Position numbers and translations under genes: made by a program | Assembly: GCF_023078475.1 (NCBI RefSeq) | Contig: NZ_CP095741.1 | Location: 4,620,501-4,684,500, forward strand | Source: Luteibacter aegosomaticola | GTDB lineage: Bacteria > Pseudomonadota > Gammaproteobacteria > Xanthomonadales > Rhodanobacteraceae | Length of the DNA stretch: 64,000 nt | Direction: 5' to 3' | The notes under the pieces: model-generated | What the model was told of the DNA's origin: nothing | The model's database searches: none | Seen by the model: the letters and a program-made list of their open reading frames with translations, nothing else | Part shown: one piece after another, positions 40,574 through 48,255 of the stretch | Layout of the letters: each line of letters starts with the position of its first letter | Numbering within the stretch: position 1 is the stretch's first letter

Positions 40574-41158
40574 TTATCGGGCGGCCACCCAATTGGCAGC
40601 AAATGCCTGAAGTTGTGGAAAAAACGCGGCGAATGTTTCACGTAGCATCGCGTCGTGCTCGATCAGCAGCGGTACCGACTCGCCCACCGGGTTCGCCCGG
40701 GACAGACGCCGCGAGAGGCCGCCCAGGGCCGCCGCCACACGCTCCAGGTCCGCATAGCCCGCTGGCAGCTCGTGTGCATCCATATATAAGAGGAAGCGCT
40801 TCAGGCCATCCGGCAGGATCGCGTCGGCCGCATGCATCTCCGCTCGCAGATTGTCGGAAAAAGCCTCAAGTGGCGTCGGGCAATAGCTCGCGAAGTCACG
40901 CGCCAGGCAATGGTCGAACCACACATCCAGGAAAATCCCCGCATACCGCCGGAACGGCGGCGGCATCGCCTCGCGGGCCTTGCGCACCAACGGATGCGTA
41001 TCCGTATAGCCGTCGATCGCCCGGTGCAGGTAAATCCCGTCGCGCACCCGCACGGGCAACGACTCATCCGGCGTGCCCCGGACGAAATCGCCCATCACGC
41101 CACCCAGGCGCAAACCCGCATCGTTCCCCGCCAGCAGGGCATGCGCCAGCACGTTCAC
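40574..41158 (-). CDS. acpH: Acyl carrier protein phosphodiesterase (AcpH, DUF479)
   Basis: AcpH removes the 4'-phosphopantetheine arm from holo-ACP. The 194-residue length is typical. Signature segments are MNVLAHALLAG, GGVMGDFVRG, YLHRAIDGYTDTHPLV and YAGIFLDVWFDHCLAR, with the metal-binding His and Asp residues (LAH, GDF, HRxIDxYTDxHP). An in-frame stop directly follows at the boundary of the long inverted repeat. The gene is divergent from a hydrolase gene that starts 49 bases away. Confidence 0.92.
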   Translation of the reverse strand: MNVLAHALLAGNDAGLRLGGVMGDFVRGTPDESLPVRVRDGIYLHRAIDGYTDTHPLVRKAREAMPPPFRRYAGIFLDVWFDHCLARDFASYCPTPLEAFSDNLRAEMHAADAILPDGLKRFLLYMDAHELPAGYADLERVAAALGGLSRRLSRANPVGESVPLLIEHDAMLRETFAAFFPQLQAFAANWVAAR

Positions 41159-41206
41159 GGGGTGGCTCCGGCGCGGGTCGCGCAGCCAGCGGTTATCATG
41201 GCGGGC

Positions 41207-41908
41207 ATGACTGATCTTCTACCTACAGCGCCGGATCACTTCCCGGACGAAACGCTGAGCTTCGCGCTGGCCGGGCCCGCGGGCAAGCTCGAATGCGAAG
41301 CCAAGGCTGCGACCGAGGGCCGCAGGAACGCCGTGGCGGTCATCTGCCACCCGCTCTCCACCGAAGGTGGCAGCATGCATAACAAGGTCGTGACCATGCT
41401 GGAACGCGCGCTGCGCGAGTCCGGGCTGGACACGGTCATCTTCAATTTCCGCAGCGTCGGCCGCTCCGAAGGCAGCTTCGACGAGGGTCACGGGGAAAGC
41501 GACGACCTCGCCGCCGTCGTCGCCTGGGCACGCAAGGCGCGCCCCGGCGCGAAGCTCTGGCTGGCCGGCTTCTCGTTCGGAAGCTACGTCGCCCTGCGCA
41601 ACGCCGTCGCCCTGCAGGCCACCGCGCTCATCACCATCGCCCCGCCCGCGGCCGGGCGCAGCTGGGACTTCTCCACGATCAACCTGCCCGCCTGCCCCTG
41701 GCTCGTGGTCATGGGCGATGCCGACGAAATCGTCGAACCCCAGGGCGTCTACGACTGGGTCGAGAGCCTCCCCGAGGACAAGCGCCCCAGGCTGGTGAAG
41801 ATGGAAGAGACCAGCCACTTCTTCCACCGCCGCCTCATGGACCTGCGCGGCGTGATCAGGCACGAAGTGAAGGACTGGCCGCCCCAGGCGGCTGGCGACG
41901 AGGCATGA
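41207..41908 (+). CDS. Alpha/beta hydrolase (COG2945-like)
   Basis: The protein is a 233-residue cytosolic serine hydrolase. I start at ATG 41207; ATG 41198 would add three residues. The nucleophile elbow is WLAGFSFGSYVAL (GxSxG). The acid is in VVMGDADEIVEP and the His in EETSHFFHRRL. HPLSTEGGSMHNKVV and IFNFRSVGRSEGSFDEG are typical of COG2945 hydrolases. Substrate is unknown. Its TGA overlaps the ATG of zapE, making a two-gene operon. Confidence 0.88.
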   Translation: MTDLLPTAPDHFPDETLSFALAGPAGKLECEAKAATEGRRNAVAVICHPLSTEGGSMHNKVVTMLERALRESGLDTVIFNFRSVGRSEGSFDEGHGESDDLAAVVAWARKARPGAKLWLAGFSFGSYVALRNAVALQATALITIAPPAAGRSWDFSTINLPACPWLVVMGDADEIVEPQGVYDWVESLPEDKRPRLVKMEETSHFFHRRLMDLRGVIRHEVKDWPPQAAGDEA

Positions 41909-43023
41909 GCTGCCCGGAGCTGACCCCGGGTGAGCGTTACCGGGATGGCGTGGTCGGGCACCGCTGGGAATCCGACCCGGCGCAGCTGGGTGTCATCGCC
42001 GAGTTCGACCGGATGCATGCCGCGCTGTGCCAGCCCACCGAGGCAGCTGGCGGCGGGCTGTTCGGCCGGCTGAAATCCATGCTGGGTGGCGATGCCCAGC
42101 GCGAAACGGTCAAGGGCCTCTACCTCTGGGGTAGCGTCGGCCGTGGCAAGACCTTCCTCATGGATCTGTTCGTCTCCAGCCTGGCGCCCGGACTGGCGCT
42201 GCGCCGGCACTTCCATCGCTTCATGCAGGAAACGCACGCCACCCTTCGCGAGCTGGGCGACCGGCAAAGCCCGCTCGATGAAGTCGCCGCGCGTATCGCC
42301 GCGAAGCACCGCGTGCTGTGCCTGGATGAATTTCTCATCTCCGACATCGGCGACGCGATGATCATGGCCGGCCTGCTCGAGGGCCTGTTCTCGCGCGGTG
42401 TCACGCTCGTCACGACCTCGAACACCGTGCCGGCCAACCTCTATAAGGATGGCTTGCAGCGCGCTCGCTTCCTGCCGGCCATCGCCGCGCTGGAAAAGCA
42501 CTGCGTGGTGCACGAGATGGTGTCGCCACGTGACTGGCGCCTGCGCGCGCTGAGCCAGGCGTCGGTGTATCTCGTGCCGCCCGGCCCGGAGGCCGAGCGC
42601 TCGCTGGCGAAGATCTTCACCACGCAGGCGCAGGGCGATATTGAAGAGGGCGGTTCGGTTGCCATCAATGCCCGCGACATCCCGGTGCGCCGCCGCGCAC
42701 CGAATGTCATCTGGTTCGATTTCGCCGCCCTGTGCGAAGGCCCACGCGCCGTCACCGACTACATCGAACTGGCGAAGGCATACCCCACCGTCATCCTCTC
42801 GGGTGTCCCGCAGTTCACCGATTTCACCGAGAACGAGGCGAAGCGATTCGTCTTGCTGGTAGACGAGTTCTACGATCGCCACGTAAAGTTGGCGTTGTCG
42901 GCCGCGGCGCCGATCACCGAACTCTACGATGGCACCCGTGTACGTGCCGAGTTCGGCCGAACAGAGTCGCGCCTAATCGAAATGCAGAGTGAAGACTACC
43001 TGGGTCGCGATCACAAGCCATGA
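41905..43023 (+). CDS. zapE: Cell division protein ZapE (AFG1-like ATPase)
   Basis: This P-loop ATPase of the AFG1 family is associated with FtsZ-ring function in Proteobacteria. The 372-residue length is normal. Walker A is LWGSVGRGKTFLMDLF (about residue 75). RRHFHRFMQETHATL follows as in the family. Walker B is HRVLCLDEFLISDIGDAMI. TTSNTVPANLYKDGLQRARFLPAI, read in its two halves, is another fingerprint. It is coupled by ATGA to the preceding hydrolase gene. The product is cytosolic or membrane-associated. Confidence 0.93.
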   Translation: MSCPELTPGERYRDGVVGHRWESDPAQLGVIAEFDRMHAALCQPTEAAGGGLFGRLKSMLGGDAQRETVKGLYLWGSVGRGKTFLMDLFVSSLAPGLALRRHFHRFMQETHATLRELGDRQSPLDEVAARIAAKHRVLCLDEFLISDIGDAMIMAGLLEGLFSRGVTLVTTSNTVPANLYKDGLQRARFLPAIAALEKHCVVHEMVSPRDWRLRALSQASVYLVPPGPEAERSLAKIFTTQAQGDIEEGGSVAINARDIPVRRRAPNVIWFDFAALCEGPRAVTDYIELAKAYPTVILSGVPQFTDFTENEAKRFVLLVDEFYDRHVKLALSAAAPITELYDGTRVRAEFGRTESRLIEMQSEDYLGRDHKP

Positions 43024-43117
43024 GTTGACGTGGGCGCCACCGCCTGTTCGCAACCACGCCATGCGAACGATGCTATCCGGGCGGGAAATGCCGCGACACT
43101 TACGACGAGAATTGCCC

Positions 43118-43579
43118 ATGCATCACTACGAACTCATCCCCGGCAAAGGCATTCGCTTCGGCGAAATTGAGATTTTCTTCAACAAGCAGCGCACGGAACT
43201 GCGCGCCGAACTCGGCTTCGACAAGAAGGAAAACGAGGGCATCTTCGATGACGAGGATGAGTACGGCATCGATGGCGAGGACGGCATCCTGCTTCGCTTC
43301 CTCGGGAACAAGCTCTGCGATATCGAAGTGCACGGCGGCAGCCTTGTCTACGACGACATCGAACTCAAAGCCACCGATATCCGCAAGCTCCAGGATGCCC
43401 TGCACAACAGCGGCATCGCCATCAGCGAGGAAAGTGAGTGGCTCTCCGAAGGCCGTGATTGCATCGACCTGCAGATCGTCGTGGCTACGGCTGGCGATGC
43501 CGATCAAGTGGAAAACGACAATTACGACCGCATCGCCTGGGTGGCGACCAGCGTCGATTTCAAGGTCGAAGACGCATGA
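43118..43579 (+). CDS. Acidic protein of unknown function coupled to an amidase
   Basis: I do not recognise the family. The frame is open from 42989, but the likely start is ATG 43118, giving 153 residues beginning MHHYELIPGKGIRFGEIEI. The protein is strongly acidic (stretches such as EGIFDDEDEYGIDGEDG and EESEWLSEG) and has no signal peptide or membrane span. Its stop overlaps the ATG of an amidase lipoprotein by four bases, so the two are translated together. An immunity- or inhibitor-like role is conceivable from acidity and coupling alone, but nothing else supports it. Confidence 0.72.
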   Translation: MHHYELIPGKGIRFGEIEIFFNKQRTELRAELGFDKKENEGIFDDEDEYGIDGEDGILLRFLGNKLCDIEVHGGSLVYDDIELKATDIRKLQDALHNSGIAISEESEWLSEGRDCIDLQIVVATAGDADQVENDNYDRIAWVATSVDFKVEDA

Positions 43580-44346
43580 GCGCGCGCCCCACCACCTGGC
43601 TCCGCCTCGTGGTGGTGGCCTTGCTTCTCACCACGCTGGCGGGCTGCGCAAGCGGCCCGCGCGTGGCACCCCAGCGCAGCGCCCTCGCCCACTGGTCGCC
43701 GTCGCCGAACTTCAATGCGCGCAAAGCGCAGCTCATCGTGCTGCATCACACCTCGATCGGTGACGCCACGGCTGCCTTGAACGTGCTGAAGACGCGCAAT
43801 AGCCAGGGTCCGGTGAGCGCGCACTACCTCGTCGAGATGGATGGCCGCATCGATCAGCTGGTCGATGAAGGCGACCGTGCCTGGCATGCCGGGGCGGCAC
43901 GCTGGGGCGACATGACGGACCTGAACTCCTCGTCGATCGGCATTGAGATCGACAACGACGGCCACTCGCCTTTTACCCAGCCGCAGATCGATGCGCTTAT
44001 CCGCCTGCTCGCTGATATCACCACGCGCCTCGGCATCCCTCGTACAGCCATCGTCGGTCACGGCGACATCGCGCCCGGGCGGAAGGATGACCCGAGCGTA
44101 CAGTTCCCCTGGGCCACGCTCGCCAGCAACGGCTACGGCCTGTGGTTCGATACGCCGCTGATACCGGCGCCGCCGGGCTTCGACAGCCTTGCCGCCATGC
44201 GGCTGGTGGGTTACGACGTCTCCGTGCCACGCACGGCCATCATCGCGTTCCATCGCCACTACCGGGCGATGGAAACGGATGCACTGGATGCGACCGATGC
44301 GGCCATTCTGTACTCCCTGCAACGGAAGCTGATGGCGCCGCGTTAA
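43576..44346 (+). CDS. N-acetylmuramoyl-L-alanine amidase lipoprotein (AmiD-like)
   Basis: This lipoprotein of 256 residues has its start at ATG 43576, overlapping the previous stop. The signal LVVVALLLTTLAGC ends in an LAGC lipobox. The Amidase_2 zinc-hydrolase domain follows: IVLHHTSIGDATAAL (first zinc His), SAHYLVEMDGRIDQLVDEGDRAWHAG, IGIEIDNDGH and IVGHGDIAPGRKDDPS (second His and the Asp/Lys region). Such enzymes cut the peptide from MurNAc in murein or anhydro-muropeptides at the outer membrane. The acidic upstream partner is unusual for AmiD. It is convergent with ltaE. Confidence 0.9.
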   Translation: MSARPTTWLRLVVVALLLTTLAGCASGPRVAPQRSALAHWSPSPNFNARKAQLIVLHHTSIGDATAALNVLKTRNSQGPVSAHYLVEMDGRIDQLVDEGDRAWHAGAARWGDMTDLNSSSIGIEIDNDGHSPFTQPQIDALIRLLADITTRLGIPRTAIVGHGDIAPGRKDDPSVQFPWATLASNGYGLWFDTPLIPAPPGFDSLAAMRLVGYDVSVPRTAIIAFHRHYRAMETDALDATDAAILYSLQRKLMAPR

Positions 44347-44356
44347 CCGCCGTGGG

Positions 44357-45370
44357 TCAGTAGGCGAAAGTGCGGAAGGCGTCGATCGTGCGCTCGACAC
44401 CTTCGTCATCGATATCGAGGTGGGTGACCAGGCGAATCGACGGCAGGTAACCGATGCTGAGGCGGATGCCCTTCGCTGCCGTGTGTGCCGCGAGATCCTT
44501 CAGGCGCGCCGCGGGGACATCAACGAACACCATGTTGGTATGGCAGCCCTGCAGCGTGAGGCCATCGATCTTGCCCAGGGCTTCGGCCAACCGCTTCGCC
44601 CGCGCGTGGTCATCGGCGAGGCGTTCCACATGGTGGTCGAGGGCGTGCATGGCCGCGGCGGCGAGCATGCCGGCCTGGCGCCAGCCGCCGCCGGTCACTT
44701 TGCGCCAGCGGCGGGCGCGGTCGATGAGCTTCACATCGCCGAGCAACACCGAGCCGACCGGCGCGCCCAGCCCCTTCGAGAGACACACCGACACGCTATC
44801 GAAACCCTGGGCCACCTCGCCGGCCGGGCGGCCGTAAGCGATGGCGGCGTTGTAAATCCGGGCGCCGTCCAGATGCAGGCCCAGGCCACGCCGGGTCGCG
44901 AGCTCACGGGCGGCGGCCATGTATTCGAAAGGCAGCGCGCGGCCGTGCCAGGTGTTTTCCAGCGCCAGCAGCTTGGAGCGGGCAAAGTGTGGGTCCACCG
45001 GCTTGATGGCCGCCTCAACCTTGTCGAGCGGCAGCGTGCCATCCGCTGCCTGCGGGATCGGCTGCGGCTGGATCGAGCCGAGCACGGCCGCGCCACCGCC
45101 TTCGAACCGGTAGGTATGCGCATCGGCGCCCACGATGTATTCGTCACCGCGCTCGCAGTGACTCATCAGGGCGAGCAGGTTGCTCTGCGTCCCGGTAGGG
45201 ACGAACAGCGCCGCCGCGAAGCCGAGGTCCGCCGCGAGGCGATCCTGCAAGGCATTGACGGTCGGGTCTTCGCCGTACACGTCGTCACCCACCGGTGCAC
45301 GGAGCATGGCCTCGCGCATGGCATCGGTGGGCTGGGTCACGGTGTCGCTACGCAGGTCGATCGTTCGCAT
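44357..45370 (-). CDS. ltaE: Low-specificity L-threonine aldolase
   Basis: This PLP enzyme cleaves L-threonine or L-allo-threonine to glycine and acetaldehyde. The 337-residue length is typical. [19 protein letters not shown] is the family N-terminus. [16 protein letters not shown] and [16 protein letters not shown] follow. The PLP lysine is in [14 protein letters not shown] (about residue 200), and [12 protein letters not shown] contains the cofactor-contacting Asp. [15 protein letters not shown] is also diagnostic. It is a single gene, divergent from gntK. Confidence 0.95.
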   Translation of the reverse strand: MRTIDLRSDTVTQPTDAMREAMLRAPVGDDVYGEDPTVNALQDRLAADLGFAAALFVPTGTQSNLLALMSHCERGDEYIVGADAHTYRFEGGGAAVLGSIQPQPIPQAADGTLPLDKVEAAIKPVDPHFARSKLLALENTWHGRALPFEYMAAARELATRRGLGLHLDGARIYNAAIAYGRPAGEVAQGFDSVSVCLSKGLGAPVGSVLLGDVKLIDRARRWRKVTGGGWRQAGMLAAAAMHALDHHVERLADDHARAKRLAEALGKIDGLTLQGCHTNMVFVDVPAARLKDLAAHTAAKGIRLSIGYLPSIRLVTHLDIDDEGVERTIDAFRTFAY

Positions 45371-45456
45371 GGGAGTGCCGGTGTCGTGGGGCCAGCCGTG
45401 GATGGTACGCCAGCCTGTTCACGATTCCGTAGCCCACGTCACGTCATGCTTTACGC

Positions 45457-45969
45457 ATGATCACGATCGTTATGGGTGTATCCGGCAGCGGCAAGAGTAC
45501 GGTAGGTGGCGACCTGGCCGCCCACCTCGGCCTGCCCTTTATCGACGGCGACAGCCTCCACCCCCAGGCCAACAAGGACAAGATGGCCCAGGGCATCCCC
45601 CTGGACGACACCGACCGCGCACCGTGGCTGGCGGCGATCGTGGCGGTGATGGATGAGCACCGCGCCCGCCACACGTCCCTGGTGATCGCCTGCTCGGCGC
45701 TGAAGCGCCGCTATCGCGATATCTTGCGCGGCGACCACCGCGATGTCCGCTTCGTCTACCTGCACGGCACGCGCGAGCTCCTGGCCGAACGCCTCGCGGT
45801 ACGCGGCGCGCACTTCTTCAACCCCGCCCTGCTCGATAGCCAGCTCGCGACGCTCGAGGAGCCGTCGCGCAGCGAGGCGGCATGGGTGGAGATCACCGAC
45901 CCGCCGGCGCGAATCGTCGAGAAAGTGATCCGCGCGGGCTGCGCCGAAGCGCGTCAGGCCGCCCGATAG
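45457..45969 (+). CDS. gntK: Gluconokinase
   Basis: This kinase converts gluconate to 6-phosphogluconate with ATP. It has 170 residues. Walker A is MGVSGSGKSTVG at residues 6-17. DGDSLHPQANKDKMAQGIPLDD, split here as DGDSLHP and NKDKMAQGIPL, is the substrate signature. CSALKRRYRDILR follows. The membrane PQQ glucose dehydrogenase encoded at 48256-50715 can supply gluconate in the periplasm, so the two may act in one route. The last 16 bases overlap the 3' end of the convergent AraC gene. Confidence 0.94.
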   Translation: MITIVMGVSGSGKSTVGGDLAAHLGLPFIDGDSLHPQANKDKMAQGIPLDDTDRAPWLAAIVAVMDEHRARHTSLVIACSALKRRYRDILRGDHRDVRFVYLHGTRELLAERLAVRGAHFFNPALLDSQLATLEEPSRSEAAWVEITDPPARIVEKVIRAGCAEARQAAR

Positions 45970-46721
45970 TCCGTCGGGGGCTTGCCCAGCGCGCGGCGGA
46001 ACATCGTCGAGAAACTGGTCGCGCTTTCGTAGCCGAGGTCGAGCGCCACATCGGTCACGGCGTCACCGGCGGCGAGCCGGGGCAGCGCCGCCAGCAGGCA
46101 GGCCTGTTGGCGCCACTGGGCGAAGCTCATGCCGGTCTCGCGGCGGAACAGCCGGGTGAAGCTGCGCCGGTGCATACCCAGTCCACCGGCCCACGCGTCG
46201 ATGCCCTCGGCAACGTTCGGGTGTTCGAGGAAGCGTGCGGATAAGGACGCGAGGGCGGGGTCGGTCGGCAGCGGCAGTTCCAGCGGCACGCGCGGTGCGC
46301 GGCTGATTTCTTCGACGAGCAGGGCCATAAGCATCCCGTCGCGGCCATCCGGGTCGTACTCGCGTGGCACTTCGGCGGCTTCGACCAGCAGGGCGCGCAG
46401 CAATGGCGACACGGTGATGACCCGGCAGGCCTCGCCGGCCTTGCCGGTGACTTCGGGCTCGATATACACGCTATGCGTCATGACCGCGCCGATCATGCGC
46501 ACGGCATGCGGTGTGCCAGAGGGAATCCACACGGCCCGTTCGGGCGGCGCGATCCACGCGCCGTAGGGCGTGGTGATGGCGATAGTGCCTGCCGACGCGT
46601 AGAGCAACTGGCCGCGGCGGTGCTGGTGGGTCGCCAGTTCGAACGCGGCGGGATAGGTGTTGCCGCGCGAGATCACCGGGCGTGGCGTGGCTTCAAACGC
46701 GTCGTTATCCAGGGGCGGCAT
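45954..46721 (-). CDS. AraC-family regulator (NimR-like)
   Basis: This 255-residue transcription factor has an N-terminal cupin (HQHRRGQLLYASAGTIAITT, WIPSGTPHAVRM) and a C-terminal AraC DNA-binding domain with two helix-turn-helix motifs (GLGMHRRSFTRLFRRETGMSF; VTDVALDLGYESATSFSTMF). The cupin start resembles the NimR/YeaM group that controls adjacent drug exporters. It is divergent from an fsr-like exporter 97 bases away, its most likely target. Confidence 0.9.
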   Translation of the reverse strand: MPPLDNDAFEATPRPVISRGNTYPAAFELATHQHRRGQLLYASAGTIAITTPYGAWIAPPERAVWIPSGTPHAVRMIGAVMTHSVYIEPEVTGKAGEACRVITVSPLLRALLVEAAEVPREYDPDGRDGMLMALLVEEISRAPRVPLELPLPTDPALASLSARFLEHPNVAEGIDAWAGGLGMHRRSFTRLFRRETGMSFAQWRQQACLLAALPRLAAGDAVTDVALDLGYESATSFSTMFRRALGKPPTDYRAA

Positions 46722-46818
46722 GGCCTTTGTCCCAAACTCGAAGGGTTTTGACCCGCATTCTAGCGCGGGCCAGACGGGGCCGTGGTTTCATACGCCATCC
46801 CCAGCCCAGGACCGAACC

Positions 46819-48030
46819 ATGCAAGCCCCCGCTGATGTGGCGGCGCCGGCCAACCGCGCTACCGCTCCCACCGTCTATGGCGTCATCTTCGCCATCAGCT
46901 TCTGCCACCTCCTCAACGACATGATGCAGTCGCTCCTGCCGGCGATTTACCCCGGCCTGAAGAGCGATTTCCATCTCGATTTCGGGCAGATCGGCCTCAT
47001 TACCCTCACCTATCAGATCACGGCGTCGATCCTGCAGCCGCTGGTAGGCCTGTATGCCGACCGGCGCCCGACGCCGCTGGCGCTGCCCGGCGGCACGCTG
47101 TTCTCGCTGGCAGGGTTGCTGGTGCTGTCGCAGGCTCACGCCTACCCGATCCTGCTGGCGGGTGCGGCCCTGCTGGGCATGGGCTCGTCGGTGTTCCATC
47201 CGGAATCCTCGCGCGTGGCCCGCATGGCCTCGGGCGGCAAGCACGGACTCGCGCAGTCGCTGTTCCAGGTGGGCGGTAACGCCGGCCAGGCACTGGGCCC
47301 GCTCGCTGCCGCCGTCGTCGTCGTGCGCTGGGGCCAGTCGAGCCTGGGCTTCTTCGCGCTGCTTGCACTGCTCTCCTGCGCCATCCTGTGGAACGTTGGC
47401 CAGTGGTACAAGCACCACGGCCTGCCGCGGCTGCACGCTTCGCATGCCGCGCACAAGGAAACCGCCCCGCCGGCACGCGATGCCACGCGCGGTATCAGCG
47501 TACTGCTCGCGCTGATCTTCTCGAAGTATGTGTACCTGGCCAGCCTGACCAGCTACTTCACGTTCTACCTGATCCACAAGTTCAACGTGTCGGTGGAAAC
47601 CGCGCAGCTGCACCTGTTCGTGTTCCTCGGCGCCGTCGCCGTCGGCACGATCGTCGGCGGCCCCATCGGCGATCGCTTCGGCCGCAAGAAGGTCATCTGG
47701 TTCTCGATCCTGGGCACGTTGCCGTTCACGCTGCTGCTGCCGCATGCGAGCCTGTTCTGGACCGCGCCGCTCACCGTCGCGATCGGCCTGATCCTCGCGT
47801 CGGCATTCCCGGCGATCGTGGTGTTCGCGCAGGAGCTCGTGCCGGGCAAGGTGGGGATGATCTCCGGCTTGTTCTTTGGCTTTTCGTTCGGCATGGGCGG
47901 CATTGGTGCCGCAGTGCTTGGCGAGCTCGCTGATCATTACGGCATCGAGTTCGTTTACCAGATCTGCGCGTACCTGCCGTTGATCGGGTTGCTCGCGGCG
48001 TTCTTGCCTAACCCCAAGCGGCAAAGCTGA
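46819..48030 (+). CDS. fsr: MFS exporter, fosmidomycin resistance (Fsr) family
   Basis: This twelve-span inner-membrane antiporter has 403 residues, close to E. coli Fsr. The start at ATG 46819 gives the normal N-terminus; the frame is open upstream but unsupported. VFHPESSRVARMASGGKHGL and SLFQVGGNAGQALGPL are the hallmark segments of Fsr. GDRFGRKKVIWFSILG is the MFS loop motif. It is divergent from an AraC/NimR-like regulator. The 3' end is followed by a tandem array of REP palindromes. Export of fosmidomycin is known for the family, and the natural substrate is unknown. Confidence 0.92.
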   Translation: MQAPADVAAPANRATAPTVYGVIFAISFCHLLNDMMQSLLPAIYPGLKSDFHLDFGQIGLITLTYQITASILQPLVGLYADRRPTPLALPGGTLFSLAGLLVLSQAHAYPILLAGAALLGMGSSVFHPESSRVARMASGGKHGLAQSLFQVGGNAGQALGPLAAAVVVVRWGQSSLGFFALLALLSCAILWNVGQWYKHHGLPRLHASHAAHKETAPPARDATRGISVLLALIFSKYVYLASLTSYFTFYLIHKFNVSVETAQLHLFVFLGAVAVGTIVGGPIGDRFGRKKVIWFSILGTLPFTLLLPHASLFWTAPLTVAIGLILASAFPAIVVFAQELVPGKVGMISGLFFGFSFGMGGIGAAVLGELADHYGIEFVYQICAYLPLIGLLAAFLPNPKRQS

Positions 48031-48037
48031 TCGCATG

Positions 48038-48240
48038 GTAGGAGCCCACCCTGTGGGCGACGCCTTTCGCGAAGTAGGAGCCCACCCTGTGGGCGACGCC
48101 TTTCGCGAAGTAGGAGCCCACCCTGTGGGCGACATCTTTCGCGAAGTAGGAGCCCACCCTGTGGGCGACATCTTTCGCGGAAGAGCTGCAGACCCTGTGG
48201 CGGCGGTACGAAAGGCGGCGCCCACAGGGTGGGCTCCTAC
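48038..48240. repeat. Four head-to-tail REP units at exact 36-bp period plus one inverted unit
   Basis: Units begin at 48038, 48074, 48110 and 48146, each starting GTAGGAGCCCACCCTGTGG and ending TTTCGCGAA or TTTCGCGGA. Units 1-2 carry GACGCC and units 3-4 GACATC at one spot. An inverse unit ends CTAC at 48240, preceded by a CAGACCCTGTGGCGG spacer. The array lies between the convergent fsr and gcd genes. Confidence 0.95.
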
Positions 48241-48255
48241 AACGGTAGCGTGCGG

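Noticed and set aside
48038..48180. Regular 36-bp periodicity resembling a CRISPR array
   Set aside because: The copies are contiguous without unique spacers, are REP palindromes found at other loci, and no cas gene is present.
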